Notes: a model not told the origin generated them from the sequence alone. Counted from the first letter of the stretch, positions 24,887 to 34,835 are shown. The stretch is 64,000 nucleotides of DNA from Flavobacteriales bacterium (GCA_947491305.1 CANLIL010000003.1:1-64000), one strand, 5' to 3'. Numbers and translations are program-made.

Positions 24887-27011
24887 TAAGCGATAAATCA
24901 ATTTGTCTTTTTTTGGTATTAACATCATTAATTTTTACAGTTACTTTGTCTCCAAAATTATATTCTTTTTCAGTTCTAGCTCCAATAATTCGATATTTTT
25001 CTTTATCAAAATAAAAACGATCCCCTGGAATATCAAGTAAAGGAACCATTCCTTCACAGTAATTATCATCCATTTTAACAAATAAGCCAAATTCTGCAAT
25101 TCCTGAAACTGTTCCTGTTGTTGTTAACCCAATTTTATCTTTAACAAAAAGTGTTTGGAAATATTTGGTTGATTCACGCTCTGCTTCAACCGCTTTTCGT
25201 TCCATTCGTGAAATACGTTTACAAATATCGTCTAAGTAATTACTGTAATTTATTTTACCATTTGTTAAGATTGTCTGTAAAACACGGTGTACTATTAAAT
25301 CTGCATACCTTCTAATAGGCGATGTAAAATGCGAATAATTAGCGAAAGCTAATCCATAATGACCAATGTTACTTGTTTCATAAGTGGCTTTTGCCATTGA
25401 ACGAATTGCCATTGTTTGAATAAGTGAATATTCATTTTTTAACCGAATATCATTTAATAAACTATTAATGCTTTTTGATATTTCATCTGGATTATTAAAA
25501 GCTAATTTATAACCAAACTTATCAATAAACACATTAAATAAAGCAATTTTTGCAGGATCTGGTTTATCGTGAACGCGGTAAATAAAAGGAATTTTATAGT
25601 TATTTTTTTTAGGTTTTGAAACAAATAAAGCAACATGTTTATTCGCAAGCAACATAAATTCTTCTATTAATTTATGTGCGTCTTTTGAAGTTTTAATTGT
25701 TACAGCAGTTGGAACACCGTTTTCATCTAGAACGAAACGCATTTCTTCTGATTCAATGTTTAAAGCCCCATTTTTCAATCGCTTATTTCGCAAAATTTTA
25801 GCAATTTTATCGAATAAATGAATTTCTTTTTCAAAATCTCCTGATTTTCCTTCTATAATTTCTTGTGCCTCTTCATATGTAAACCTTCTATTCGAATGAA
25901 TAACCGTTTTACCAAACCATTCATTATAAACCTTACCTTGTTCATCCATTTCAAATACAGCTGAAAAACTAAACTTATCTTCATTTGGACGAAGTGAGCA
26001 CGCCAAATTTGATAATTGTTCTGGTAACATAGGAATTACACGATCTACCAAATAAACCGAATTAGAACGTTTAAGCGCTTCTTCATCCATAGGGCCTCCC
26101 TCTGTAACATAATAACTAACATCTGCGATGTGAACACCAATTTCATAATGTCCGTTTTCAAGTTTTTTTATTGACAAAGCGTCATCAAAATCACGTGCGT
26201 CAACTGGATCAATTGTGAATGTTGTTGTATTTCTAAAATCGGTTCTCTTAGCAACTTCAAGTGGGTCTAATTCAATTCCAATTTTTTCTGCAGCTTGCAA
26301 TACTTCGGTTGGAAAAGTAACATCAATTCCTTGATTGAATAAAATAGACAACATTTCTGTATCATTGGTTCCAGGTCGCCCCAAAACCTGTTCAACTTCC
26401 CCATAAGGATTTTTTGATGATTTAGGCCAAATCGTGATTTTAGCTAAAACCTTATCCCCATTTTTAGCGCCATTTAATTTTTCTTTTGGAATATAAATAT
26501 CTGTTCCTGTTTTTAAATTATCTGGTATTAGAAAAGCAAATTTGTCGTGTAAGTCAATCGTTCCAACAAACCGTGAGCGTTCACGCTGTATAATTGTTAT
26601 TACCCCTCCTTCTTTTCGTGTTTTACCATGTTTAAAAACTCGCACTTTAACAGTGTCACCATGAAGTGCGTGTCCAATATTTTGAGGGGCGATATAAATA
26701 TCGGTTTCTGAATCTTCAGAAACCACAAAACCAGCGCCTCTATTAGTTAATTCAATAACTCCGATTAGCCCAGTGTCGTTGTTATTTGATTTATACAAAC
26801 CATGCCCTTTTTTTAAAATAACACCCTGTTCAACAAGGTTTTCTAAGATATCAAAAACTAATTTTCTTAATGCATTTTCACGTATATCCGTTAGTGTACA
26901 AATTTGTTTATGCGATAATTCACTGCTGTTATTTTTCTCGAAAACAGCGCGCACAACATGACTCAGAGAGTTTTTTAATTTATTAGACTTGTTTGAACTT
27001 TTTTTTGGCAT
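24876..27011 (-). CDS. rnr: Ribonuclease R (3'-5' exoribonuclease)
   Basis: A 711-residue RNase II/R family enzyme that degrades structured RNA. In order it has an N-terminal winged-helix region (about 10-70), cold-shock domains (about 75-225) and an RNB domain (about 250-580). The RNB domain has the catalytic DPVDARDFDDALS segment supplying the metal-binding aspartates. A C-terminal S1 domain (about 625-708) starts at GLTTTGTVSGIAEFGLFV. It is complete and typical in length for Bacteroidetes. The stop region overlaps the convergent response-regulator gene, with no terminator between them. Confidence 0.95.
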   Translation of the reverse strand: MPKKSSNKSNKLKNSLSHVVRAVFEKNNSSELSHKQICTLTDIRENALRKLVFDILENLVEQGVILKKGHGLYKSNNNDTGLIGVIELTNRGAGFVVSEDSETDIYIAPQNIGHALHGDTVKVRVFKHGKTRKEGGVITIIQRERSRFVGTIDLHDKFAFLIPDNLKTGTDIYIPKEKLNGAKNGDKVLAKITIWPKSSKNPYGEVEQVLGRPGTNDTEMLSILFNQGIDVTFPTEVLQAAEKIGIELDPLEVAKRTDFRNTTTFTIDPVDARDFDDALSIKKLENGHYEIGVHIADVSYYVTEGGPMDEEALKRSNSVYLVDRVIPMLPEQLSNLACSLRPNEDKFSFSAVFEMDEQGKVYNEWFGKTVIHSNRRFTYEEAQEIIEGKSGDFEKEIHLFDKIAKILRNKRLKNGALNIESEEMRFVLDENGVPTAVTIKTSKDAHKLIEEFMLLANKHVALFVSKPKKNNYKIPFIYRVHDKPDPAKIALFNVFIDKFGYKLAFNNPDEISKSINSLLNDIRLKNEYSLIQTMAIRSMAKATYETSNIGHYGLAFANYSHFTSPIRRYADLIVHRVLQTILTNGKINYSNYLDDICKRISRMERKAVEAERESTKYFQTLFVKDKIGLTTTGTVSGIAEFGLFVKMDDNYCEGMVPLLDIPGDRFYFDKEKYRIIGARTEKEYNFGDKVTVKINDVNTKKRQIDLSLIIN

Positions 27012-27105
27012 ACAGCGAAGTTAATTCTAAAAAAGAAACAATTTGTTAAATTACAATGAATTAAAAGAAAAAGAAACAAATTAACAGGTATCAATTGAAG
27101 ATTTC

Positions 27106-27113
27106 TAACTTTG
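27106..27113 (+). promoter_or_regulatory. -7 element (TAACTTTG) of the adenylate cyclase gene
   Basis: Exact TAnnTTTG, 16 bases before the ATG at 27130. Confidence 0.45.
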
Positions 27114-27129
27114 TATAAAAGTAAATAGC

Positions 27130-28683
27130 ATGTTTAATCAGTGGTGGTTTTGGTCGGTAGTGTCTGTTGTTCTTGTGTTAACGGTAATCGTATTTATTAT
27201 CAAAAGAATCGATATTTCCAGAAGAAAACAAGTTTTTTTAGAAATGAAAATCGCTGAACGCACGCGGGAAATTCGTATTCAAAATATTCAAATTGAAAAA
27301 CAACGGCGTTTACTAGAGGATAAGAAACAAAAGCTTGAAGAACAGCAAGCCCTTCTTCAAATAGAAAAAGACAAAACCGAAAAAATACTTAAAAACGTTA
27401 TTCCAGCTGCCATGGTGGACGAACTAATGTTAACCGGTAAAGTGTTGGCCCGATCTTATAAAATGGTTTCTGTGATTTTTACTGATTTTGTTGGTTTTAC
27501 AAAAATTGCAGAACGCATGAGTCCAACAGAGCTAGTTGAAAAGTTAGACGTTTATTTTAGAAAATTTGATGAAATAATTGTTAATAACCAACTTGAAAAG
27601 ATAAAAACAATTGGTGATGCATACATGTGTGCTGGCGGCGCTCCTGTTGAAAATACAACCAACGCTGTTGATACGTGTGTTGCTGCGCTACAAATACAAG
27701 AGTTTATGCGTATTCATAAAAATGAAGGCCAAATAAACAACACTGATTTTTGGGAATTAAGACTTGGTATAAACACAGGAGAGGTGACCGCTGGGGTTAT
27801 TGGAAGTGAGCGTTTGGCGTTCGATGTTTGGGGAGCAACTGTAAATCATGCACAACGCATGGAGATGTTGGGAGAACCAGGAAAAGTTACCATTACAGGA
27901 AGTACATTTGCATTTATTGAGCCTTTTTTTGAGTGTGTTTATAAAGGTCAAGCACTTTCAAAAAGCAAAGGCGCGTTAGAAATGTATACCGTTGAAAGAA
28001 TAAAACCGATGCTTTCTTTTAACGGTCAAGGCATGATTCCCAACCAGCTTTTTCACCAACTTTTTGAATTATATCAAACGTCTGCTATTGATTATTATGC
28101 TGCAGAAAAAGAAATCCTTCATTTTTTAGAACAGCAACTATCAAAGAAACTTTTTTATCACAGCTTAAATCATACAATGGATGTTGTGAAAACCACAGAG
28201 CGCTTGGCCCTGAAAGAAGGTGTTTGTGATGAGTCGTTATTAATACTTAAAGCGGCTGCATTATTACATGACGCTGGTTTTATTGAGCAATATGATAAAA
28301 ACGAATTTATTGGTGTAAGATTCGCCGCTGAAATTTTACCAAAACACGGATTTACCAATCAACACATTGAGCAAGTTCAACAATTGATTAGGGTAACATC
28401 TTTTCCACACAAGCCATCAAATTTATTAGAAGAAATTATTTGCGATGCAGATTTAGACTATTTAGGAAGAGACGATTTTCATGAAATAGCTGATAATTTA
28501 AGATTAGAGCTGCGTCGATTTGAAAAAATTGGTAGCGACAGGACGTGGGATGAAATGCAACTCGATTTTTTATTAAAACACCGCTATTTTACAAAAACAG
28601 CAATTGATACGCGATTAACCAAGAAAATCAGAAACACCGAAGAAATCAAATTAAAATTAGCAAACGGAGAGTACTTAGATTAA
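27130..28683 (+). CDS. Class III adenylate cyclase fused to an HD phosphohydrolase domain
   Basis: A 517-residue protein. One membrane helix (6-24) is followed by a coiled coil (about 30-95). A class III cyclase domain (about 105-290) keeps both metal aspartates (Asp119, Asp163), the adenine-selecting pair Lys157/Asp232, and transition-state residues Asn239 and Arg243. It should therefore make cAMP as a homodimer. A C-terminal HD domain (about 330-500) has the YHSLNHTMDV, LLHDAGF (His380-Asp381) and CDADLDYLGRDD segments. The start falls right at the helix that follows sensor domains in related proteins, so the sensor part may have been lost. The stop overlaps usp by four bases. Confidence 0.85.
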   Translation: MFNQWWFWSVVSVVLVLTVIVFIIKRIDISRRKQVFLEMKIAERTREIRIQNIQIEKQRRLLEDKKQKLEEQQALLQIEKDKTEKILKNVIPAAMVDELMLTGKVLARSYKMVSVIFTDFVGFTKIAERMSPTELVEKLDVYFRKFDEIIVNNQLEKIKTIGDAYMCAGGAPVENTTNAVDTCVAALQIQEFMRIHKNEGQINNTDFWELRLGINTGEVTAGVIGSERLAFDVWGATVNHAQRMEMLGEPGKVTITGSTFAFIEPFFECVYKGQALSKSKGALEMYTVERIKPMLSFNGQGMIPNQLFHQLFELYQTSAIDYYAAEKEILHFLEQQLSKKLFYHSLNHTMDVVKTTERLALKEGVCDESLLILKAAALLHDAGFIEQYDKNEFIGVRFAAEILPKHGFTNQHIEQVQQLIRVTSFPHKPSNLLEEIICDADLDYLGRDDFHEIADNLRLELRRFEKIGSDRTWDEMQLDFLLKHRYFTKTAIDTRLTKKIRNTEEIKLKLANGEYLD

Positions 28684-29501
28684 CCAAACATGAAGCTTGT
28701 TCCGTAGGGGCCTTCAATTGGGTTAACAACCAACGCGGGTATTTTCGCATCGTTTGTTATTATATATTGTTCGTAAGTAGCTGTAATTACACCTAAAAAA
28801 TTATTTCTATTTAAGTTCATGATTGCAATTAAATCGGCATCACATTTTACAGCTAATTTCACAACTTCTTTATCGAAACCTGAGCTTGGTGCAATTGTCG
28901 TTGTTATTTCAATCCCTTTTTCTGAAAAGAATTTGTTTGCAAACAAGATATTTGCTTTAATTTGATGACGCAAGTATTCATCTGATTCATCAGGCGTTAT
29001 AACATGAACACGCGACTTAAAGTAAACCGCTAAATTGGCAACAATGGCTAATTTTTGTTTCGTTTCTTTGTTCAAATCCATTGGAACAACAATATCATCA
29101 TACCCTGTGGCTTTTATGCCTTTTTCTTGAACAACAATAAACGGAACGCTTGAGTTGGTTATCACTTTCAACGCGTGACTACCTGTTAAGTGCTGCCAAC
29201 CATGCGCACCATGTGTGCCCATAAAGATCAATTCAGCTTTATTTTCTGCAGCAAATTCACCGATATCATCGAATATATTACCAACACGGATATTGGGAAC
29301 CAGCTCAACACCTGAAGCTTCATTTTTGTTAATGATTTTTTGCAATTCTACTTCTGCTTCTGCAATATTTTTTTCTTTATTAACAAGGTGTAAAACAAGT
29401 ATTTTAGCATCTAAAATTTTTGCCGTTGCGATTGCGTGTTCTAAAGCAATATCAGCAACAGCGGTAAAATCGTGAGGAACGATAAATGTTTTTTTATCCA
29501 T
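28680..29501 (-). CDS. Universal stress protein with tandem UspA domains
   Basis: A 273-residue protein with two UspA folds. The first (about 1-140) begins FIVPHDFTAVADIALEHAI and has the FMGTHGAHGWQHLTGSHALKVI nucleotide-binding-like loop. The second (about 148-273) is more divergent; its loop region, with IAIMNLNRNNFLGVITATY, lacks a clear glycine-rich ATP motif. Such two-domain Usp proteins are common in Bacteroidetes, with general stress roles. It is alone, convergent with the cyclase gene, and the stop codons overlap. ATP binding by the second half is doubtful. Confidence 0.9.
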   Translation of the reverse strand: MDKKTFIVPHDFTAVADIALEHAIATAKILDAKILVLHLVNKEKNIAEAEVELQKIINKNEASGVELVPNIRVGNIFDDIGEFAAENKAELIFMGTHGAHGWQHLTGSHALKVITNSSVPFIVVQEKGIKATGYDDIVVPMDLNKETKQKLAIVANLAVYFKSRVHVITPDESDEYLRHQIKANILFANKFFSEKGIEITTTIAPSSGFDKEVVKLAVKCDADLIAIMNLNRNNFLGVITATYEQYIITNDAKIPALVVNPIEGPYGTSFMFG

Positions 29502-29597
29502 TGTTTTTGTGGTTGAAAATATAATTTCAATACAAATATACAGATAATTAAAAAGATTGTTTGAATTAATTATAAATTTAAGTTTAAAAAAATATCC

Positions 29598-29605
29598 TAC
29601 ATTTG
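29598..29605 (+). promoter_or_regulatory. -7 element (TACATTTG) of the GH3-family gene
   Basis: Exact TAnnTTTG, 18 bases before the ATG at 29624. Confidence 0.45.
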
Positions 29606-29623
29606 TTCTATAAAGTTTGAGTC

Positions 29624-31141
29624 ATGGCGATTATTGGAAGATTAATAAAAAAAACATCAGAAATAACTCACAAACGAAATTTCAACAAGGGAAAAGCCTT
29701 CGAACACCAGTTAAAAACCCTCGAAAAATTGTTGTTCAAGGCAGCTGATACTGTTTTCGGAAAAAAACATGTCTTCCACAAAATTCTGAAAAGTACAGAC
29801 GGAGTATCACTGTATCAAGCAAACGTTCCCATAACTGATTACGACACCTTTTATAAAGAATGGCTAATTCATTCAATTAATGGAGAACGCGATTTTACAT
29901 GGCCGGGAAAAATAAAACATTTTGCACTATCTTCTGGAACATCAGGCGCTCCATCAAAAAGAATTCCTGTAACAGATGATATGATTCGTTCGTTTCAAAA
30001 AACCTCTGTTAAACAACTTTCCACTTTACATGAATTGGAGCTTCCAAATACTTTTTTTTCTGGTCAAATTTTAGCCGTTGGCGGAAGCACAAAGTTGATT
30101 AAAAAGAAAACACATATTGAAGGTGATTTAAGTGGAATATTAAAAAAATACACTTCTTTTGTTGCTTCGCCTTTTACAAAACCGGGCGTTCGCATAACGA
30201 ACCTAAAAGACTGGAATAAGAAATTAGAATTAATGATTCAAGATGCTCCAAAATGGAACATTGGAATAGTTGCTGGTGTTCCGAGTTGGTGTATTTTGTT
30301 ACTAGAAAAAATTGTAGCGCACTATCAATTAAATTCCATTCACGACATTTGGCCAAACTTTCAGGTTTATTTGCACGGTGGGGTTTACATGGAGCCCTAT
30401 AAAGAGCGATTAAAAAAAGTAACCTCAAAAGAAGTTTTTTTGTTGGACACTTATTTAGCGAGTGAAGGCTATTTTGCGTATCAAAAAACAATACAAAGTA
30501 GCGGAATGCGCTTACTCTTAAATGCGGGGATTTTTTATGAATTTATTCCATTTACTAACGAGTTTTTTGATGAAGAAGGAACGCTAATTAACAAACATAA
30601 AGCGTTTACCCTGAGCCAGGTTAAAGAAAACATAGATTATGCTATTGTAATTTCTACGAATGCAGGATTATGGCGCTATATGTTAGGCGACTTGGTTCGT
30701 TTTACAAATGTAGATGAACGTGAAATTAAAATTACAGGTCGAATTAAACAATTTTTAAGCTTGTGTGGCGAACACTTATCGTTAGATAATATTGCAACCG
30801 CGATACAAACAGTTGCTCAAGCAAAAAACATTGAAATTACGGAATATTGCTTATTTGCAGAGACGGGACAACAGCGCCATTCTTGGTTTTTTGGAACAAA
30901 CAATCAACTAGCGGCTTCAGAATTGATTTCTGCTGTGGACAAAGAATTAGGTCTTTTAAACGATGATTATTTAGCGGTTAGAAAACACACATTAAAAACG
31001 CCTGTTGCACAAATATTACCTGTTGAAACGTTTTATGAATTCATGGAATCAATTGGGAAAGCAGGTGCGCAAAACAAAGTGCCGAGGGTAATGAATGTTG
31101 GACAAACTGAAAAATGGCTTGCGTTTTTGGCAAAACACTAA
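29624..31141 (+). CDS. GH3 family acyl-adenylate/amide synthetase-like protein
   Basis: A 505-residue member of the family first known from plant auxin-responsive GH3 proteins, which adenylate a carboxylic acid and join it to an amino acid. The P-loop-like LSSGTSGAPSKRIPV segment (about residues 103-117) is the family's ATP motif. The FLLDTYLASEGYFAY region near 275 and YMLGDLVRFT near 350 are also characteristic. No signal peptide is present. Bacterial members are widespread in Bacteroidetes with unknown substrates. It overlaps the stop of a convergent EamA transporter by four bases; no pathway partner is adjacent. Confidence 0.85.
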   Translation: MAIIGRLIKKTSEITHKRNFNKGKAFEHQLKTLEKLLFKAADTVFGKKHVFHKILKSTDGVSLYQANVPITDYDTFYKEWLIHSINGERDFTWPGKIKHFALSSGTSGAPSKRIPVTDDMIRSFQKTSVKQLSTLHELELPNTFFSGQILAVGGSTKLIKKKTHIEGDLSGILKKYTSFVASPFTKPGVRITNLKDWNKKLELMIQDAPKWNIGIVAGVPSWCILLLEKIVAHYQLNSIHDIWPNFQVYLHGGVYMEPYKERLKKVTSKEVFLLDTYLASEGYFAYQKTIQSSGMRLLLNAGIFYEFIPFTNEFFDEEGTLINKHKAFTLSQVKENIDYAIVISTNAGLWRYMLGDLVRFTNVDEREIKITGRIKQFLSLCGEHLSLDNIATAIQTVAQAKNIEITEYCLFAETGQQRHSWFFGTNNQLAASELISAVDKELGLLNDDYLAVRKHTLKTPVAQILPVETFYEFMESIGKAGAQNKVPRVMNVGQTEKWLAFLAKH

Positions 31142-32022
31142 CGTTTTTTAAAATAATACCTTAGAATTGGATTTGCAATTACAACGAAGATGATTATCAA
31201 GCTTCCAATGTAAAATTGTTTTCCTAATACCGTGTGTTCATGCAGTAAAAAAATTGCCAACAAAATGGTGTAAACCGGCTCTAGGTTGATGCTTAATGAA
31301 ACAGTAAACGCACCAAGTTTCTTTACTGCTTCGATGGTGGCCAAAAAAGCAAAAGAAGTACAAAGTAACCCCAAAAATAACAACCACAAAAAATCACTAA
31401 CCGACATAACAAACAACGAAGTGTTTAACGTTCCGTTGAAAACCATCACCAGCGAAAGAAATACCAGTGCTGTTAATAATTCGTAAAACGACATTTTGTA
31501 GGAAGGTGTTTTTTGCACAATTTTACCGTTGAACACAGAAAATAAAGCTGCAAAAAGGGCGGCAAATAATCCATAAATAAGCGCCTCGAAATCATTTGCC
31601 TTGAAATCAGAAGAAACAAAGTAAATACCATAAATCACCACTAGTCCCAATGCTAATTCTAACCAGGAAAACTTTCTTTTCATCACAAGTGGTTCTAACC
31701 AGGCAACATGTAATGTGGTGGTGGACAAACACAAAATCCCTAAAGATGCTGTTGAAAGTTGAATGGATTTGTAAAAAAACAACCAATGAAGCGCAACCAA
31801 GACTCCAACTCCTGCAATTTTTACCAATTCCATTTTTGTATCAATACGGAACGATTTTTTTGTTAGCAACACATACAGCAAAAGTCCAATGAGCGCAATT
31901 GCCACCCGATGCCAAACTAAATACAAGGCATCTAAATGAATCAATTTACCCAATATTCCAGTGAAACCCCACATTAATATGATGGTGTGCAAGAGTATGT
32001 GGAATTTGTATTTTTCAAACAT
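31138..32022 (-). CDS. DMT-superfamily transporter (EamA domains)
   Basis: A 294-residue membrane protein with about ten predicted helices in two EamA repeats (about 8-140 and 150-288). It resembles RhaT/YdcZ-type exporters of small metabolites or amino acids. The YLVWHRVAIALIGL and ALHWLFFYKSIQLSTASLG segments in the first half, and SLSINLEPVYTILLAIFLLHE in the second, are typical of EamA repeats. Substrate unknown. It is convergent with the GH3-family gene, with a four-base stop overlap. Confidence 0.88.
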   Translation of the reverse strand: MFEKYKFHILLHTIILMWGFTGILGKLIHLDALYLVWHRVAIALIGLLLYVLLTKKSFRIDTKMELVKIAGVGVLVALHWLFFYKSIQLSTASLGILCLSTTTLHVAWLEPLVMKRKFSWLELALGLVVIYGIYFVSSDFKANDFEALIYGLFAALFAALFSVFNGKIVQKTPSYKMSFYELLTALVFLSLVMVFNGTLNTSLFVMSVSDFLWLLFLGLLCTSFAFLATIEAVKKLGAFTVSLSINLEPVYTILLAIFLLHEHTVLGKQFYIGSLIIIFVVIANPILRYYFKKR

Positions 32023-32111
32023 GGATTACGAAAATAAGGTAAAATCAGGAGTTGAAATACTTTTTAACAAAAGTTCAACGAGATTAAAGTTATATTTAAC
32101 CTCTGAACCTA

Positions 32112-32119
32112 TAATTTTG
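32112..32119 (+). promoter_or_regulatory. -7 element (TAATTTTG) of the 32132 gene
   Basis: Exact TAnnTTTG, 12 bases before the GTG start at 32132. It supports that unusual start codon. Confidence 0.45.
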
Positions 32120-32131
32120 AATCAATAGCTT

Positions 32132-33577
32132 GTGAAAAAAGCACTAAATAAAGTTACCATTTCATTCCTATTCTTGTTTGTTTTTTCAGCAAACGCTCAA
32201 AAAGCACAAGGGTATATTTCGGATGATAACATCTCTTTTATTCAAGATTGGAAAAATTTGGGAGCAGCAACTTTTCGGCAGAGTTCGAAAAACTATGTGC
32301 CTAAAATGGTTAAAATCTTAGCTAATCCAAACAAATATGATTCTGTTTATTTAGCAAAATTGGTCGATTCAATCGCTTGGGTTCGTTCTTCCGAATCCTT
32401 TTATTTAATTGCAGATTTATGTTGTAGACCAATCAATTTTTCTCAAAACAATTCTGTCACTCAATTAGCACAAACGATTCGTTCACACGGCGGTTATCAA
32501 ACCTTGAATCATTATTATTTAAAAGATACGTTTAATGTATTAACAACAATCGATTTTAACGCAAAAGTGTATGATGCAATTCGAGCGAAATATTTCAACT
32601 ATATGGGTACATCGTATTATTATTATGAGCCTGAAAAGGAAACGCCCATAAAACCAACAAAGCGTTTTCGTCAGGAGCTGAATGCGCAAGAAAACGTGAA
32701 GGAAGTATATGAATTGTCAACGCATACCAATGCACGGCTGAAATCGGTTTATGACTTACTATTTGTGCATAAAACTCCTCAAAATACACTTGATAGTTTG
32801 ATTGAAACATTAGTGCAATTGGAAACAGCAAGTGCATCAGCTGTTTTTTGGAGTCTCGACCAAATCGCAGCGCTACAAACAGAAGAAAGTTATTGTTTTT
32901 TGCATACCGTTTTAATTGCGAATGTTGCGTTAACCGATAAAATCGCGCAGATGAATTTACAAGAAGCGTGTAGAAACTTTGGTGGATTTAACGCGTTGAA
33001 CACTCATTTTTTAACAAATAAAGTAGCTGAAAACCTGCCATTTTTAGCGTTTAACCAAGCGGTTGCGAATGTTTTAAAAGATCGAAAAGCGACGTGTTAT
33101 TTTTACCAAGCATTTTCTGAGGAGGAACAAAAAATTAATTCGTTCAAACAATACAACACGAAAAAAATTGATCGAAAAATCAGTCATATTATTCAAAAAA
33201 ATAAAACATTTAATCAACTGAACAACACGCAATCGCTTGAAATTGTTTTACAAGAAGTAGTGGCTATTCCTGGTGTTTTAGATGCTGATTACGATTATTG
33301 TCAAGAAAAAATTTCTTTGTTTCCTGGTTGGATGACATTAGGTGTTCGATTTCAGCAAGATTCAGTGGAATTGGAAAAATGTTATTCCATTCGACTAGCG
33401 AAACCAAGTCAGTATTGGCGTCGCTTAATTTTTAGACCCTTAACAAACAAAGAACAATTGTATCATATTGATAAATGGAGTTATTTCCAGCCAGGTTTTA
33501 TTGAGTTCCAGCGCCAAAAATGTGAAGATCAACAAAAAAGACGCGAAGAATTTCAAAAAACGTATCAAAACCTATAA
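32132..33577 (+). CDS. Exported protein of unknown function with internal duplication
   Basis: A 481-residue protein I do not recognise. It starts at a GTG, with a signal peptide at 1-22 ending NAQ. Two regions look like copies of each other: about residues 73-130 (SFYLIADL, RSHGGYQTLNHYYL) and about 240-294 (SYCFLHTV, RNFGGFNALNTHFL). Both have aromatic-rich ends, suggesting repeated helical units. The C-terminal 130 residues are mixed alpha/beta and basic. There is no lipobox and no T9SS domain, so a periplasmic location is likely. The next gene, holB, starts 37 bases downstream in the same direction. Confidence 0.7.
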   Translation: MKKALNKVTISFLFLFVFSANAQKAQGYISDDNISFIQDWKNLGAATFRQSSKNYVPKMVKILANPNKYDSVYLAKLVDSIAWVRSSESFYLIADLCCRPINFSQNNSVTQLAQTIRSHGGYQTLNHYYLKDTFNVLTTIDFNAKVYDAIRAKYFNYMGTSYYYYEPEKETPIKPTKRFRQELNAQENVKEVYELSTHTNARLKSVYDLLFVHKTPQNTLDSLIETLVQLETASASAVFWSLDQIAALQTEESYCFLHTVLIANVALTDKIAQMNLQEACRNFGGFNALNTHFLTNKVAENLPFLAFNQAVANVLKDRKATCYFYQAFSEEEQKINSFKQYNTKKIDRKISHIIQKNKTFNQLNNTQSLEIVLQEVVAIPGVLDADYDYCQEKISLFPGWMTLGVRFQQDSVELEKCYSIRLAKPSQYWRRLIFRPLTNKEQLYHIDKWSYFQPGFIEFQRQKCEDQQKRREEFQKTYQNL

Positions 33578-33614
33578 GTCTTCAAAAGTATTCGATTTTT
33601 CTTATTTTTACACT

Positions 33615-34733
33615 ATGCAATTCCAAGACATCATCGGGCAACGTGAACTGAAACAACATTTTATTCAAGAAATTGATCAGGAAAAAGTGAGCCACGCTCA
33701 ATTGTTTTTAGGTAAAAACGGATATGGTTCCTTGGCGTTGGCGTTGGCTTTTTCACAGTATTTGTTTTGTGAAAACAAGCAAGCGACAGATAGTTGTGGT
33801 ATTTGTCCTTCTTGCATAAAGGTAAACGATCTTCAGCATCCCGATTTACATTTTACATTTCCTGTTATTTTAGCGCAACATAAAACCTCGAATGGCGCGT
33901 TGGATTTGTGGCGCGAACAATTAAAAAACACCCCGTATTTCGATTTAAGTCATTGGGGAAGTTTTATAGATCCAAAAGGTAGAAAACCGATTATTGGCGC
34001 GGATGAAAGTCAAGAGATTTTAAAAAAATTAGCTTTAAAATCATACGAGGGCGGATATAAAATAATGATTATTTGGATGGCGGAAGAAATGAATCCGACC
34101 TGTTCTAATAAACTCTTGAAAATTTTAGAAGAACCACCGGCAAAAACACTGTTTTTATTGGTGGCTGAAAACCAAGAAAAGTTGTTACCAACCATCTTAT
34201 CGCGCACACAGATTGTAAAGATTCCAAGGATTATTTCCGGTGATTTAAGTTTGTTTTTGCGAAATAAAGGCAATTTTTCACAGGTTTTGATTGACAGTGT
34301 TGTAGGACGAGTAGACGGAGATGTTGTAGAAGCGTTGGAATTATTGTCCGCTTCAGACGCACAAGAACAGAACCGCGATTTGTTTATACAATTGATGCGT
34401 GTTTGTTATAAAAAAGATGTTATTGCGATGATGGATTGGGCGGAAACGCTTACTTCATTTTCACGCGATCATCAAAAAACATTTCTTAACTATTGCTTAC
34501 ACATGTTTCGTCAAAGTTTGTTGCGCAACTACACCGACAATCAATTGACTAAAATTTCAGAAGAGGAAGAGGCCTTTCTTAAAAATTTTGCCAAATTCAT
34601 CACTGGAAATAACATCCATGATTTTATGAAAACCTTCAACGATGCGCATTACCACATTGATCGTAATGCACATGCAAAATTGTTGTTTACCAACTTATGC
34701 TTCAATGTAATGCGGTATATCCATTTTGCATAA
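33615..34733 (+). CDS. holB: DNA polymerase III subunit delta' (clamp loader)
   Basis: A 372-residue AAA+ clamp-loader subunit. The ATG at 33615 is chosen because MQFQDIIGQRELKQHF is the canonical family opening; the frame is open further upstream but that part would overlap the preceding gene. The phosphate-binding region GKNGYGSLALA is degenerate compared with a true Walker A, as expected for delta'. Four zinc-finger cysteines lie at about 49-64 (CENKQATDSCGICPSC). The LLKILEEPPAKTLFLLV and ILSRTQIV segments (sensor region) are intact. It is followed after about 100 bases by ricT and gldH, an order I associate with Flavobacteria. Confidence 0.9.
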   Translation: MQFQDIIGQRELKQHFIQEIDQEKVSHAQLFLGKNGYGSLALALAFSQYLFCENKQATDSCGICPSCIKVNDLQHPDLHFTFPVILAQHKTSNGALDLWREQLKNTPYFDLSHWGSFIDPKGRKPIIGADESQEILKKLALKSYEGGYKIMIIWMAEEMNPTCSNKLLKILEEPPAKTLFLLVAENQEKLLPTILSRTQIVKIPRIISGDLSLFLRNKGNFSQVLIDSVVGRVDGDVVEALELLSASDAQEQNRDLFIQLMRVCYKKDVIAMMDWAETLTSFSRDHQKTFLNYCLHMFRQSLLRNYTDNQLTKISEEEEAFLKNFAKFITGNNIHDFMKTFNDAHYHIDRNAHAKLLFTNLCFNVMRYIHFA

Positions 34734-34835
34734 GAAATTTCATTTTTAAAATCAACGATAATTCGTTTGTAACTTCTTCATTTAATAAAAAAGGTCTGTT
34801 ATTTATTTTGTATTTTTACGAAAAATAAAAGAATT

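Noticed and set aside
33468-33614. Upstream extension of holB
   Set aside because: It lies inside the preceding gene in another frame and carries no family homology.
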